DNA of 64,000 bases from Oceanirhabdus seepicola (lineage in GTDB: Bacteria > Bacillota > Clostridia > Clostridiales > Clostridiaceae): positions 372,001-436,000 of the forward strand of contig NZ_JAGSOJ010000004.1 of assembly GCF_023684385.1 (NCBI RefSeq), in the 5' to 3' direction. Within the stretch, counting starts at the first letter, position 1. Each line of letters starts with the position of its first letter. A program made the position numbers and the translations under genes. Below are positions 9,189 through 17,082 of the stretch, one piece after another. The notes beneath the pieces are model-generated. The model was not told the DNA's origin, did no database searches, and saw only the letters and a program-made list of their open reading frames with translations.

Positions 9189-9818
9189 TTAAGCTTTTAA
9201 ACTAATCACTTCTGCTATTTTCTTACCCAACATAGTAGCTCTTTCTACTGCTTCTTTGTCTTTATCAAAAACATAGAAAACATCTTTAGTTATTTTAGCA
9301 TCATCACCAAATTTTGCACGGAAAGCACTATTCCCACATGTTTCACCCTTACCACATTTATAACATGAAGCATTTCCACCTATTGATAACGCTCCAACTT
9401 CTTTCATTTTATATGCTTGAAAAACAGATGATAATTCTTCTTTTACTGTTTGTTGATCAAATAGGCCACCAGCTACTGATGCAACTAATTTTCCTTTTAA
9501 TATATTGTTATGGAATAGTGGAAACATTCTTTCAATAAATACCTTAGTTAATCCATTTAGTTTACCAAATCTAGCTAATCCACCTATCAGTATACCATCT
9601 GCATCTTCAATTTTACCTAATAGCTCATTGATGTCATCTTTTAAAACACAACGATTAGTGTGTGCACATCCTACACAGCCAGTACAATATTTCATATTAA
9701 GATTGCTTAATATGATTAATTCCCATTCTTGTCCTGTAGACTTCAATATCTGTTCCATTGCCTTTTCAACAACACCTGATTTCACTGTACTTCCGCTAAA
9801 GCCAATAATTTTCGCCAT
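9189..9818 (-). CDS. Iron-sulfur flavoprotein-like NAD(P)H-dependent FMN reductase
   Basis: A 209-residue flavodoxin-fold protein with the FMN phosphate loop GFSGSTVKSG at residues 6-15. A compact cysteine motif Cys45-x2-Cys48-x2-Cys51-x5-Cys57 matches the 4Fe-4S site of archaeal and clostridial iron-sulfur flavoproteins (Isf). A second small Cys cluster occurs near 160-170 (CYKCGKGETC). Isf proteins pass electrons between ferredoxin or NAD(P)H and FMN, and reduce oxygen, peroxide or quinone-like compounds. It is the last gene of the operon that starts at the promoter at 13285, 63 bases after the ABM gene, and would plausibly supply electrons to its neighbours (inference). Confidence 0.75.
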   Translation of the reverse strand: MAKIIGFSGSTVKSGVVEKAMEQILKSTGQEWELIILSNLNMKYCTGCVGCAHTNRCVLKDDINELLGKIEDADGILIGGLARFGKLNGLTKVFIERMFPLFHNNILKGKLVASVAGGLFDQQTVKEELSSVFQAYKMKEVGALSIGGNASCYKCGKGETCGNSAFRAKFGDDAKITKDVFYVFDKDKEAVERATMLGKKIAEVISLKA

Positions 9819-9880
9819 TTTGTACTCCCCTAAACTTATTTATATTTTTTTCAACATATATATTAATTAATATTGTATTA

Positions 9881-10171
9881 TTAACTAACTATCTTATAAC
9901 AAAGATTAAATTCTGATTCTTTCGTCATGAATTCTGTCATTTTTGGAGCTATTCTTCCCAAATGTTCTGATTTCATATGATTATCAAAGTCTTCTTTAGT
10001 TTCCCATTGTTCAAGAACTATAAGAAGTGCTGGATTCTCTTCATCCTGATACATTTCATATTGTATGTAACCTTTTTCTTTTTTTGTTGGTTCAATCATT
10101 CCTTTGAATACTTCTACAAATTCATCTATTTGGTCTTCTTTAACATATATTTTTGATACTGTCTGCACCAT
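9881..10171 (-). CDS. ABM-domain protein (YgiN-like quinol monooxygenase family)
   Basis: A 96-residue single ABM (antibiotic biosynthesis monooxygenase) domain: VSKIYVKEDQIDEFVEVFK at the start, a central YEMYQDEENPALLIVLEQW and a late HMKSEHLG, all usual positions for this dimeric ferredoxin-like fold. YgiN-type members oxidise quinols without a cofactor; others are only structural relatives. Found inside the OYE-Isf operon. A second ABM gene lies at 14679-14999 in a sister operon of the same predicted regulon. In a strict anaerobe an oxygen-using reaction is doubtful, so the true reaction is open. Confidence 0.75.
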   Translation of the reverse strand: MVQTVSKIYVKEDQIDEFVEVFKGMIEPTKKEKGYIQYEMYQDEENPALLIVLEQWETKEDFDNHMKSEHLGRIAPKMTEFMTKESEFNLCYKIVS

Positions 10172-10228
10172 TTTCTCTACACTCCTCTTATAAACAATTT
10201 ATTAATATATTAGAAATTAGAGATATCT

Positions 10229-10257
10229 CACAGTTATTTCAAACCGAAACAACTGTG
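10229..10257 (-). other. Intercistronic hairpin without T-run
   Basis: CACAGTT plus GTTTC pairs with GAAAT plus AACTGTG around a 5-base loop, directly after the OYE stop codon. No T-run follows on the minus strand, so it is more likely a 3'-end stabiliser or processing site than a terminator. Confidence 0.5.
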
Positions 10258-10272
10258 GTCCTATCTTAATTT

Positions 10273-12198
10273 TTATATTTCAAATCCTACTCTAAATCCT
10301 TCATCTATAGCTTCAAATCCTTTTCTAACCTTTACTGCATCTCCAATAGTTATAACTTTTTCAACTTTACCTTCTAGCTTTGCAGCTAATTCATTTACAG
10401 TTCTAGAACCAATTGCCATAACAACTGTATCTATATTTTCTAATTTAGACTGTTTTCCTTCTTTATCAGCAATTACAACTTCATTATTTAAAATTTCTTT
10501 TACTGAAGTATTAGTTAATATTTGTACTTTGTTTTTCTCTAAATCTTTAAATAAGAAATGATTTACTGCTGGTTCTCCACCTTTAGCTATTTCAGGCATC
10601 ATTTCAACTATTGTAACCTTTTTGTTGTGATTAGCAAGATGAGCTGCTGTTTCTGCTCCAACTGCTCCACCACCTATTACAACTACATTTGCTCCAACAT
10701 CTTTTAAACCGGCTAAAACATCATTAGCTATTACAACATTCTCTTGATCTTTTCCTGGTATATTAGGTACAAATGGTTTTGCTCCAGTAGCTACTATAAC
10801 TGTATCTGGCTTCATATCTTCAACTATTTCCTCAGTTAGACCAGTGTTTAAATATACATTTACCCCTAATTTTTCTATTTGATTTTTTTGCCATACTGTA
10901 AATGTATTTAGTTCTTCTTTTGATGGTGGAACTGCTGCTAAAATCCATTGTCCGCCCAATTTATTATTTTTCTCATACAAATGAACTTCATGCCCACGTT
11001 TAGCAGCAACTATAGCAACTTCCATTCCCGCTATACCGCCTCCAGCGATAAGTACTTTCTTTTTATCTTCAGCTTCTTCAAACTTAAACTCACTTTCGTT
11101 ACCTGTCATTGGATTTACAAGACATTGTACAGGTAATTGTAAAACATTTCTTCCAGCACATCCTTGTAAACATCCTATGCAACGAGTTATCTCATCAAGT
11201 CTGCCTTCTTTTGCTTTGTTTGGTAAATATGGATCTGCAAGAGATGCTCTTCCCATAGATACTAAATCCGCTTTTCCAGCAACAAGAATAGATTCAGCTA
11301 TTAAAGGATCATTTACCCTTCCAACTGTAATTACAGGTATAGAAACCACTTTCTTTATCTCAGCTGAAATATCAGAACTCCAACCATGTTTTACTGCAGC
11401 TGGTGGTATGATGTATTGAGCACTTGCATAAACCCCATTTGTTGCATGGATTGCATGTACACCTGATTCTTCTAACATCATAGCAATAACTTTACTCTCT
11501 TCTGTTGTTAATCCACCTTCAACAAGTTCATTTACTGACATTCTATATATTAGTGGAAAATCTTCTCCAATTTTCTTTTTCATATTTTCAATTACTTCTA
11601 ATGCAAATCTTGCTCTGTTTTGAATATTTCCTCCATATTCATCTGTTCTTTTATTAGAAAATGGTGACATAAACTGATTTATAAGATATCCATGAGAACC
11701 ATGAACCTCTATACCATCAAACCCAGCCTTTTTACCTCTTAAAGCTGCATCTCCAAATTTTTCTACAATTTCATGTATTTCTTCAACAGATAATTCCTTA
11801 GGAGTTTCTCCTATAGTAGGGTCTGGTATAGGTGAAGGTGCTACTGGTTGTACACCAGTTATTGCACTAGCGGTTTGTCTTCCAGCATGATTAATTTGAA
11901 CAACTATCTTTGCCCCATGTTTATGTGCTTTGTCTGTTAACTCTTTATGGCTTTCAATTTGATCATCATTCCATAGCCCTGGAAGTTTTAAAAATCCTTT
12001 AGCTTCTGGATCCATAGTATAGTTTTCTGGAATTATAAGTCCCCATCCACCTTTTGCCTTCTCTTCTATATAAGCAATAAATCTCTCATTAGCTGTACCA
12101 TCTTCATTTGCAAAGTTAACTACCATTGGCGGTACAACCAATCTATTTTTTACTTCCATAGTTCCAATTTTTATTGGTTCAAATACTTTATTTAACAT
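10273..12198 (-). CDS. NADH:flavin oxidoreductase, long OYE type (2,4-dienoyl-CoA reductase / BaiCD-BaiH family)
   Basis: 641 residues: an OYE TIM barrel at about 1-335 with HGSHGYLINQF near 166 and the RTDEYGG motif, a 4Fe-4S motif Cys340-x2-Cys343-x3-Cys347-x11-Cys359, then a pyridine nucleotide-disulfide oxidoreductase part with two Rossmann motifs (AGGGIAGMEVA; VVIGGGAVGAETA). Length and domain order match the FadH, BaiCD and BaiH group, which pass electrons from NAD(P)H through FAD, Fe-S and FMN to reduce conjugated C=C bonds in enoyl-CoAs, bile acids or steroids. The substrate here is unknown. It lies in an operon behind NfuA-like and selenoperoxiredoxin genes. Confidence 0.85.
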   Translation of the reverse strand: MLNKVFEPIKIGTMEVKNRLVVPPMVVNFANEDGTANERFIAYIEEKAKGGWGLIIPENYTMDPEAKGFLKLPGLWNDDQIESHKELTDKAHKHGAKIVVQINHAGRQTASAITGVQPVAPSPIPDPTIGETPKELSVEEIHEIVEKFGDAALRGKKAGFDGIEVHGSHGYLINQFMSPFSNKRTDEYGGNIQNRARFALEVIENMKKKIGEDFPLIYRMSVNELVEGGLTTEESKVIAMMLEESGVHAIHATNGVYASAQYIIPPAAVKHGWSSDISAEIKKVVSIPVITVGRVNDPLIAESILVAGKADLVSMGRASLADPYLPNKAKEGRLDEITRCIGCLQGCAGRNVLQLPVQCLVNPMTGNESEFKFEEAEDKKKVLIAGGGIAGMEVAIVAAKRGHEVHLYEKNNKLGGQWILAAVPPSKEELNTFTVWQKNQIEKLGVNVYLNTGLTEEIVEDMKPDTVIVATGAKPFVPNIPGKDQENVVIANDVLAGLKDVGANVVVIGGGAVGAETAAHLANHNKKVTIVEMMPEIAKGGEPAVNHFLFKDLEKNKVQILTNTSVKEILNNEVVIADKEGKQSKLENIDTVVMAIGSRTVNELAAKLEGKVEKVITIGDAVKVRKGFEAIDEGFRVGFEI

Positions 12199-12253
12199 AT
12201 AAAATTATCTCCTTCTTCATAATGTTTACTAAACACTCTGTACTAACACTCTT

Positions 12254-12285
12254 CAAAGTCCCAACTCCAAAGAGTCAGGACTTTG
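12254..12285 (-). other. Intercistronic hairpin between peroxiredoxin 2 and OYE
   Basis: CAAAGTCC / GGACTTTG with an inner ACTC / GAGT stem, starting four bases after the peroxiredoxin stop. The T-rich side lies upstream on the minus strand, so it does not look like a terminator for this operon. It may tune the ratio of the two products. Confidence 0.5.
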
Positions 12286-12289
12286 ATTT

Positions 12290-12925
12290 TTAAAGAACTT
12301 CTAATACTTCTTCCGGTTCTAATCTTCTTGTATAATCAATATCTATATGAGCTAATATTACTGTTCCATCCCCATCAACTACATATGTTGCCGGTACTGG
12401 TAGTTCAAAATTTTCATTACCTTGTGTTTTAGGTAAATCTACTCCAAATTTTTCATAAAGAGGTTTTAATTCATCTGTAAGTTCAAATACAATACCAAAT
12501 TTTCTTGCTATATCATTATTAAGGTCACTTAATATTTCAAAATCTAATTCAAGTTTTTCAGAAAGACTCAAAGAGTTATCTGGCAATTCTGGTGAGATTG
12601 CTACAAGTTGTGCTCCTTTTGAGTGGATTTCAGGAAGTATCTCTTGGTACCCGCCAAGTTCTATATTACAGTATGGTCACCAAGCTCCTCTATAAAAGTT
12701 CATAACTAAAGGTCCTTTAGCTAATAACTCACTAGATTTTATTACTTTTCCTAAAGCATTTTTTAGTTCAAAGGAAGGCATCTTATCCCCCACCTTTAAT
12801 GCTTTTTCTTCAACTTTTTCTTCTGCAAGCTGTTGAGATGCTCTTTCAAAAGTATCCAGTACTTCTTGTGGTGCACTTTTAGCAAACTCTTCATATATTT
12901 TTTTAAGCTGCTCACTTAAATTCAT
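12290..12925 (-). CDS. Selenocysteine-containing peroxiredoxin-like protein (UxxC), copy 2
   Basis: The frame runs 211 residues with one in-frame UGA at 12677-12679. Reading through gives FYRGAW-U83-PYC86-NIEL, and the downstream part (ISPELPDNSLSLSEK, then LPVPATYVVDGDG) stays in frame. Sec is residue 83 in both this copy and the one at 8239, and the two proteins are clearly paralogous. A SECIS-like hairpin begins 18 bases after the UGA here too. Start ATG follows GGAGG. It is the second gene of the operon led by the NfuA-like gene (43-base gap) and precedes the long OYE. Predicted thiol/selenol peroxidase or disulfide reductase; the reductant is unknown. Confidence 0.9.
12643..12658 (-). 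promoter_or_regulatory. Bacterial SECIS-like hairpin (peroxiredoxin 2)
   Basis: CUUGG / CCAAG with a 6-base loop CGGGUA, beginning 18 bases after the UGA. The stem ends match those at 8616-8631, and a G is the second loop base. Confidence 0.65.
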
Positions 12926-12967
12926 AATATTACCTCCATTTAAATATTGATTATTTATTATTAAAAA

Positions 12968-13189
12968 TTAAACTCCAATAACTTCTTTAACTTCTGGTAT
13001 TTCTTCTTTTAATACTCTTTCAATTCCAGCTTTCAATGTCATTTGCGCTCCTGGACATCCTGCACATGCTCCTTGAAGCTCAACTTTAACAACTCCATCT
13101 TCGCTAACACTTACAAACTTCACATCTCCACCATCTCTTTGGAGCATTGGACGTACTTTTTCTAAAACTTCAATTACTCTTTTTTCCAT
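12968..13189 (-). CDS. NfuA/NifU C-terminal domain protein
   Basis: A 73-residue stand-alone Nfu domain: VRPMLQRDGGDVKFVSV near the start and the cluster-binding CAGCPGAQM with its CxxC. Such domains carry an Fe-S cluster as a dimer and hand it to apo-proteins, and are sometimes thiol/disulfide active. It is the first gene of the operon from the promoter at 13285, ahead of selenoperoxiredoxin 2, the Fe-S OYE, an ABM protein and the Isf-like flavoprotein. Two of those need Fe-S clusters, so a dedicated supply role is a reasonable inference. Confidence 0.85.
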   Translation of the reverse strand: MEKRVIEVLEKVRPMLQRDGGDVKFVSVSEDGVVKVELQGACAGCPGAQMTLKAGIERVLKEEIPEVKEVIGV

Positions 13190-13261
13190 AGTTATCTCTC
13201 CTTTTAATCAATTTATAATATATATTTCATTTATTTATCATAGATTATTTTCTTTTTATTA

Positions 13262-13313
13262 ACGAACGTTCATTCATTAATAGAATTATAAGTGAATGTT
13301 CATTCATTGTCAA
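13262..13313 (-). promoter_or_regulatory. Sigma-A promoter with tandem TetR-type operators (NfuA-Prx2-OYE operon)
   Basis: -35 TTGACA (13308-13313), 17-base spacer holding TGAACATTCA, -10 TATAAT (13285-13290). A second palindrome (GAACGTTC core, 13264-13271) lies downstream with its centre exactly 30 bases from the first, about where transcription starts. The arrangement is almost identical to 14426-14477. Confidence 0.8.
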
Positions 13314-13352
13314 TGGGTTTTATATATATATTTATTTAATAATTCTGCTTAC

Positions 13353-14360
13353 CTATTTATTGAATATACATGACGCTCCTTCTGGATTGAAACATCTATT
13401 ACAAGATATACATTTTGCTTTTTCTGTATTTCCTTCTACCCATCTTTTTATAAGTTTAGGTTCTCTTATAAGCGGTCTTGATAAAGAAATGGCTTCAATA
13501 TTTGTTTCTTCTAGTATATCTTCTGCAACCTCTATGCTTCTTATACCACCTACTAAAATTACTGGAATAGAAACTTCTTGTGCTATTTCTGCTGCATAAT
13601 CCTTATGATATGCTTCTTGTTCTTTTAAATGAATTTTAGATCTTGCTGGACCATATTCTCCACCAGCTGCTCCTCCACTTATTTCAATAGCATCAAATCC
13701 TGCATCTGCAAAAATTTTAGCAGCTTCCTTACATTCTTCAAAAGTAAAACCATTACCATTCTCAAAGAAGTCAGAAGAATTTATTTTAATAAATACTGGA
13801 AAATCTGTTCCGCATTTTGTTTTTATACTATCCAATACCTCAAGCATAATTCTTGTTCTATTTTCTAAACTTCCTCCATACTCATCAGTTCTTCTGTTGT
13901 GATAAGGACTTAAAAATTTACTGAATAAAAATCCATGAGCAGCATGTACTTGTACTCCATCAAATCCTGCTTTCTTACTTCTTAATGCTGCTTCTCCAAA
14001 TTGTTCAACAAAACTTTGAATCTCAGCTTTTGTCATTTGAAGGGTTCCCCCATGTCCTAATTGCGGAATAATTTTACTGTGATTTTTGTGTGCTACATCC
14101 ACTAGCTTTTTTAAACCTTCTAAGTATGAATCATCATGTATTCTTAACAGCTTGGAATTATCAGCACCTTCAATTATTCCCATAGTTCCTGTAATAATTA
14201 ATCCTACTTGACCTTCTGATAACTCTCTATACATATCTAAAAGATCTTCAGTCACATATCCATCTATAGTAGCTTTTTGTACTACAGTTGCAGACCTTAT
14301 AAATCGATTATTTACTTCAATTCCACCAAGATTGATTTTTTCAAAAACTTTTTTATTCAT
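13353..14360 (-). CDS. NADH:flavin oxidoreductase, short OYE type
   Basis: A 335-residue OYE barrel with no NAD-binding second half. It has the HAAHGFLFSKFLSP active-site strand, RTDEYGGS, and a C-terminal cluster Cys-x2-Cys-x2-Cys-x7-Cys (CISCNRCFNPEGASC) that may bind Fe-S or metal. OYE enzymes reduce activated C=C bonds with reduced FMN; this one needs an outside electron donor or uses NAD(P)H directly. It appears to be transcribed alone from the operator-bearing promoter at 14449-14477. I see no clear terminator after it. Confidence 0.85.
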   Translation of the reverse strand: MNKKVFEKINLGGIEVNNRFIRSATVVQKATIDGYVTEDLLDMYRELSEGQVGLIITGTMGIIEGADNSKLLRIHDDSYLEGLKKLVDVAHKNHSKIIPQLGHGGTLQMTKAEIQSFVEQFGEAALRSKKAGFDGVQVHAAHGFLFSKFLSPYHNRRTDEYGGSLENRTRIMLEVLDSIKTKCGTDFPVFIKINSSDFFENGNGFTFEECKEAAKIFADAGFDAIEISGGAAGGEYGPARSKIHLKEQEAYHKDYAAEIAQEVSIPVILVGGIRSIEVAEDILEETNIEAISLSRPLIREPKLIKRWVEGNTEKAKCISCNRCFNPEGASCIFNK

Positions 14361-14425
14361 TCACATCCAACCTACCTTATAGTATTGATATTTTAGTTAC
14401 CATTCCTAAATCTTATTGTACCTTT

Positions 14426-14477
14426 AATGAATATTCATTCATTAATAAATTATAAGTGAATGTTCATTCATTGTCAA
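14426..14477 (-). promoter_or_regulatory. Sigma-A promoter with tandem TetR-type operators (short OYE gene)
   Basis: -35 TTGACA (14472-14477), 17-base spacer carrying TGAACATTCA, -10 TATAAT (14449-14454), second palindrome AATGAATATTCATT at 14426-14439. Operator centres are 30 bases apart, as at 13262-13313, and the two promoter regions are close copies. Confidence 0.8.
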
Positions 14478-14485
14478 TACATGTT

Positions 14486-14602
14486 TTAATATTCAATAGT
14501 ATTCCAAACCACTTCAAACATTTAATCAATTTGATCTTCTGAAAAACTACCTTCACACCCTAATGAATTTTCTACAATTTGTTGTATGTGATCTAATAAC
14601 AA
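14486..14602 (-). pseudogene. Relic of the 3' end of a TetR regulator gene
   Basis: Translating the minus strand gives about 37 codons ending FSEDQID-stop-MFEVVWNTIEY-stop. This matches the tail of the intact TetR gene at 17081 (FSEEEIDKMFELVWNSIEY), with the Lys codon turned into TAA at 14522-14524. An upstream TAA closes the frame at about 14603. It sits just upstream of an operator-bearing promoter, as the intact TetR tail does, and indicates an old duplication of the TetR end plus operator. Confidence 0.75.
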
Positions 14603-14629
14603 TTAAACAAAATACTGAAAATTAAAAGG

Positions 14630-14660
14630 AAAGCCAAGCTTATTTAAAAAGCCTGGCTTT
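14630..14660 (-). terminator. Terminator of the SnoaL-esterase-ABM operon
   Basis: A 12-bp stem, AAAGCCAGGCUU / AAGCUUGGCUUU on the minus strand with a UUUAAAU loop, 19 bases after the ABM stop. Confidence 0.75.
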
Positions 14661-14678
14661 TACATACCATAAATATCT

Positions 14679-14999
14679 TTACTTATGCCATTCTTTAACT
14701 GGTTCTAGAACAGTGATTATTCTATCACTTTCAAGCATCTCAGGAATATTTTCTTCATATTCTTTTCTGTATTCCTTTACCTTTAACTGGTTCTCGAAAA
14801 ATGCATCCATACTTGGTTCATTCCAAATTTCATATACAGTAAATTTTGTTGAATCATCAGGATGTGTATGGAAGTAACATGATACAAATGTATCTTCAAC
14901 TGCCATACTATCGAGAACATATAAAAGAGATTCTTTAAACTTCTCAACATAATCAGGTTTTACTGTGAATTGTACTGTGAAAGCTATACTTTTAGACAT
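14679..14999 (-). CDS. ABM-domain protein (putative quinol monooxygenase)
   Basis: A 106-residue ABM domain: FTVQFTVKPDYVEKFKESLL at the start, a central FHTHPDDSTKFTVYEIWNEP and a final VLEPVKEWHK. It is related to, but clearly distinct from, the ABM protein at 9881. It is last in the SnoaL-esterase-ABM unit, 154 bases after the esterase gene, with a terminator at 14630. The reaction is unknown; family members bind polycyclic or quinone-like molecules, which fits the OYE-rich neighbourhood. Confidence 0.75.
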   Translation of the reverse strand: MSKSIAFTVQFTVKPDYVEKFKESLLYVLDSMAVEDTFVSCYFHTHPDDSTKFTVYEIWNEPSMDAFFENQLKVKEYRKEYEENIPEMLESDRIITVLEPVKEWHK

Positions 15000-15153
15000 T
15001 ATTAGTCCTCCCTAAGTTTTTTCTTTTGATATTTTAAATATATTTAATATATTTATTATCTTTAGTTTTTCAATTATATATTTTTTTATCACATATAGAA
15101 TTAATTATAAACAGTTATTACTTGTAAATTCATCTTTCTTATAGTACTGTTTA

Positions 15154-16263
15154 TTATTTTACATTTAAAGCTTCTTTTATTGCCCTAAAATAATTACCTG
15201 ACATCTTTTGGCTAATATCAGCAGTTGGTACAAATACTTCTCCACTATGATACATTCCAGGATACACTGCTAATTCAGTTGGTACACCAACCGCCATTAA
15301 ACGTTGTGCATAATCAATTACTTCGTCTCTAAAAAGATCAACTGCACCTACTGTAATAAAAGTCTTTGGTAATCCAGTAAGATCTTTTGCTCTCGCTGGT
15401 GATGCATAAGGCGATGCCTCAAGTCCAGGTGTTCCATTAAGATACATTTCCCAAGCATTAAAAGATGTTTTTCTACTCCAAACCGGATAATCTTCAACAG
15501 AACCTGATGGAGTATCGTGTAAGTTATCCAACATAGGATAAAGTAATAATTCTAAAGCTATTTCAGGTCCATTTTTATCACGATTATGAATAGCAATACC
15601 TGCTGCCATTCCTGCTCCAGCACTATCTCCACCTATTGCGATACGACTTGAATCTACACCTAATTCTTTAGCATTTTCTACCATCCATAAAAATGCATTG
15701 TAGCTGTCATTATGTCCAGCTGGGAAAGGATGCTCTGGAGCTAACCTATAGTCTACAGATACTACTACTGCATCTAACTCCTTAGCAAGCATACCTGCAA
15801 AATCTGTTTCTCCACTTCCTAAAATATAGCCACCACCATGAGTCCAAAGTACTCCAGGTTTATCTGTACTTGCACTATCTTCTTTTTCGTAAATATAAAC
15901 TGTTACTTTTCCATCTTTTGTATCTATTTCTTTTTTATCTACTTTAACACCTTCTACACCCTTTGCCTTAAGCATTGGCTCCATCATTGCTCTTATATCA
16001 TTTAAAGATTCTCTAGTAATTTCCGCTAATTCAGGCGGAAGCATATCTAATGGAGCTGTTATTTCAGGATCAATAAAATCTCTAACATTCTTAGCTATTT
16101 TAACTCCATTATTATCTTTTTTAGTAGAATCTTTTTCTTTTTGAGTCGAATTCATTTCTTTCTTAGTAGAATTTACTTCTTTTGAAGAACATCCAAAAGT
16201 GAAAGTTGTTACAAATAATACTAATAATACACCTAACACTGCTTTTCTTTTAAGTTTATACAT
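15154..16263 (-). CDS. Alpha/beta hydrolase lipoprotein (HSL-type esterase)
   Basis: 369 residues. Lipoprotein signal peptide with Cys25 (TFTFGCSSKE), then a short repeat-like KEMNSTQKEKDSTKK linker. The hydrolase part has HGGGYILGSG (oxyanion hole), GDSAGAG (nucleophile Ser), an Asp near DLFRDEV and a His in MYHSGEV, the hormone-sensitive-lipase family pattern. It should hydrolyse esters outside the membrane. Second gene after the SnoaL-like gene (81-base gap) and so within the predicted TetR regulon. An extracellular esterase feeding cytosolic C=C reductases is a plausible but unproven pathway. Confidence 0.8.
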   Translation of the reverse strand: MYKLKRKAVLGVLLVLFVTTFTFGCSSKEVNSTKKEMNSTQKEKDSTKKDNNGVKIAKNVRDFIDPEITAPLDMLPPELAEITRESLNDIRAMMEPMLKAKGVEGVKVDKKEIDTKDGKVTVYIYEKEDSASTDKPGVLWTHGGGYILGSGETDFAGMLAKELDAVVVSVDYRLAPEHPFPAGHNDSYNAFLWMVENAKELGVDSSRIAIGGDSAGAGMAAGIAIHNRDKNGPEIALELLLYPMLDNLHDTPSGSVEDYPVWSRKTSFNAWEMYLNGTPGLEASPYASPARAKDLTGLPKTFITVGAVDLFRDEVIDYAQRLMAVGVPTELAVYPGMYHSGEVFVPTADISQKMSGNYFRAIKEALNVK

Positions 16264-16344
16264 ATTGATTTCTCCTTTAATATTATTACTTACGAATACA
16301 ATTCTTTATTTAATATATAATTTTAATTCATTCGGAAATTTTTA

Positions 16345-16902
16345 TTATTTCTTTTTATGCTTTTCAATGTAATCATAACTAGCTTCAGTATAATCCCTCT
16401 TTCCTATATATTTATCTGAAACTTTATCACTCCAAATTGCAGTAGCATCTTGATTTTGATTCCAATCGAAAATAGTCAATCTGTAGTTCATTCTCCATTC
16501 ATCATTTCTCTTCTCTAACTCGAAGTAGTGTCTTCCTCCAAGGATTCCTTCTTTTTCAACACCATTCTCTTCTCCAACATGGTATGCCCATACATAAGTT
16601 TCAGCAGTAGCTTTGTCTCCATCTAATTCAATTAAAATATTGCTAATACGATGTTGTGTAGCCTTTAATGCTGTAAACCCTTTCATGGCTTCCGGTACAA
16701 ATTCCCACGCATTATCTTTCCAAGAAAATAATTCTGGATAAATAGGATCTTGATGTTCTTCTATTGCATCTTCCCAATAGCATGATTTCATCAAATCTCC
16801 GTCCATTCTGTCCAATGAACGAGCATGTTTGTACATCAATTGCTCAATCTCTTGTCTGTCCCACACTTCTTGTATCTTCTGTTCCATAGTTTTTTTACTC
16901 AT
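16345..16902 (-). CDS. SnoaL-like (NTF2-fold) protein
   Basis: A 185-residue alpha+beta barrel protein of the SnoaL_4/NTF2-like group: an opening helix (WDRQEIEQLMYKHARSLDR), then ATQHRISNILIEL and ATAETYVWAYH strands and GGRHYFELEKRNDEWRM. Relatives include steroid isomerases, dehydratases such as BaiE and ring-hydroxylase small subunits. Catalytic residues cannot be assigned with confidence here. First gene of the SnoaL-esterase-ABM unit, behind two operator palindromes. Start ATG with AAGGAGAG. Confidence 0.75.
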   Translation of the reverse strand: MSKKTMEQKIQEVWDRQEIEQLMYKHARSLDRMDGDLMKSCYWEDAIEEHQDPIYPELFSWKDNAWEFVPEAMKGFTALKATQHRISNILIELDGDKATAETYVWAYHVGEENGVEKEGILGGRHYFELEKRNDEWRMNYRLTIFDWNQNQDATAIWSDKVSDKYIGKRDYTEASYDYIEKHKKK

Positions 16903-16941
16903 TATAATCTCTCCTTTTATTTCTTAAATATTTTATATAAA

Positions 16942-17037
16942 ACATTCATTAATGAATGTTCATTTACTATATTTTAAAAAAATATCTGAATTTTATTATT
17001 CTTATCATATAGCCTTTTCTAAAATGAATATTCATTT
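16942..17037 (-). promoter_or_regulatory. Two TetR-type operators upstream of the SnoaL operon
   Basis: Palindromes at 17022-17037 (AAATGAATATTCATTT, perfect) and 16951-16964 (AATGAATGTTCATT), the latter overlapping an 18-bp perfect palindrome at 16942-16959. A weaker promoter, TGAACA-N17-TATATA, can be read through the second site. No perfect TTGACA is present here, unlike the other members. Confidence 0.6.
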
Positions 17038-17050
17038 ACCTAATCTCCTT

Positions 17051-17082
17051 AAAAAATTGTCTTATTAAAAAGACAATTTTTT
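17051..17082 (-). terminator. Terminator overlapping the TetR stop codon
   Basis: A perfect 13-bp stem AAAAAATTGTCTT / AAGACAATTTTTT with a 6-base loop. It separates the TetR gene from the SnoaL operon. Confidence 0.75.

Noticed and set aside
10229..12285. Intercistronic hairpins at 10229 and 12254 as terminators of the OYE operon
   Set aside because: Neither is followed by a T-run on the transcribed strand, so they are listed as stabiliser or processing hairpins.
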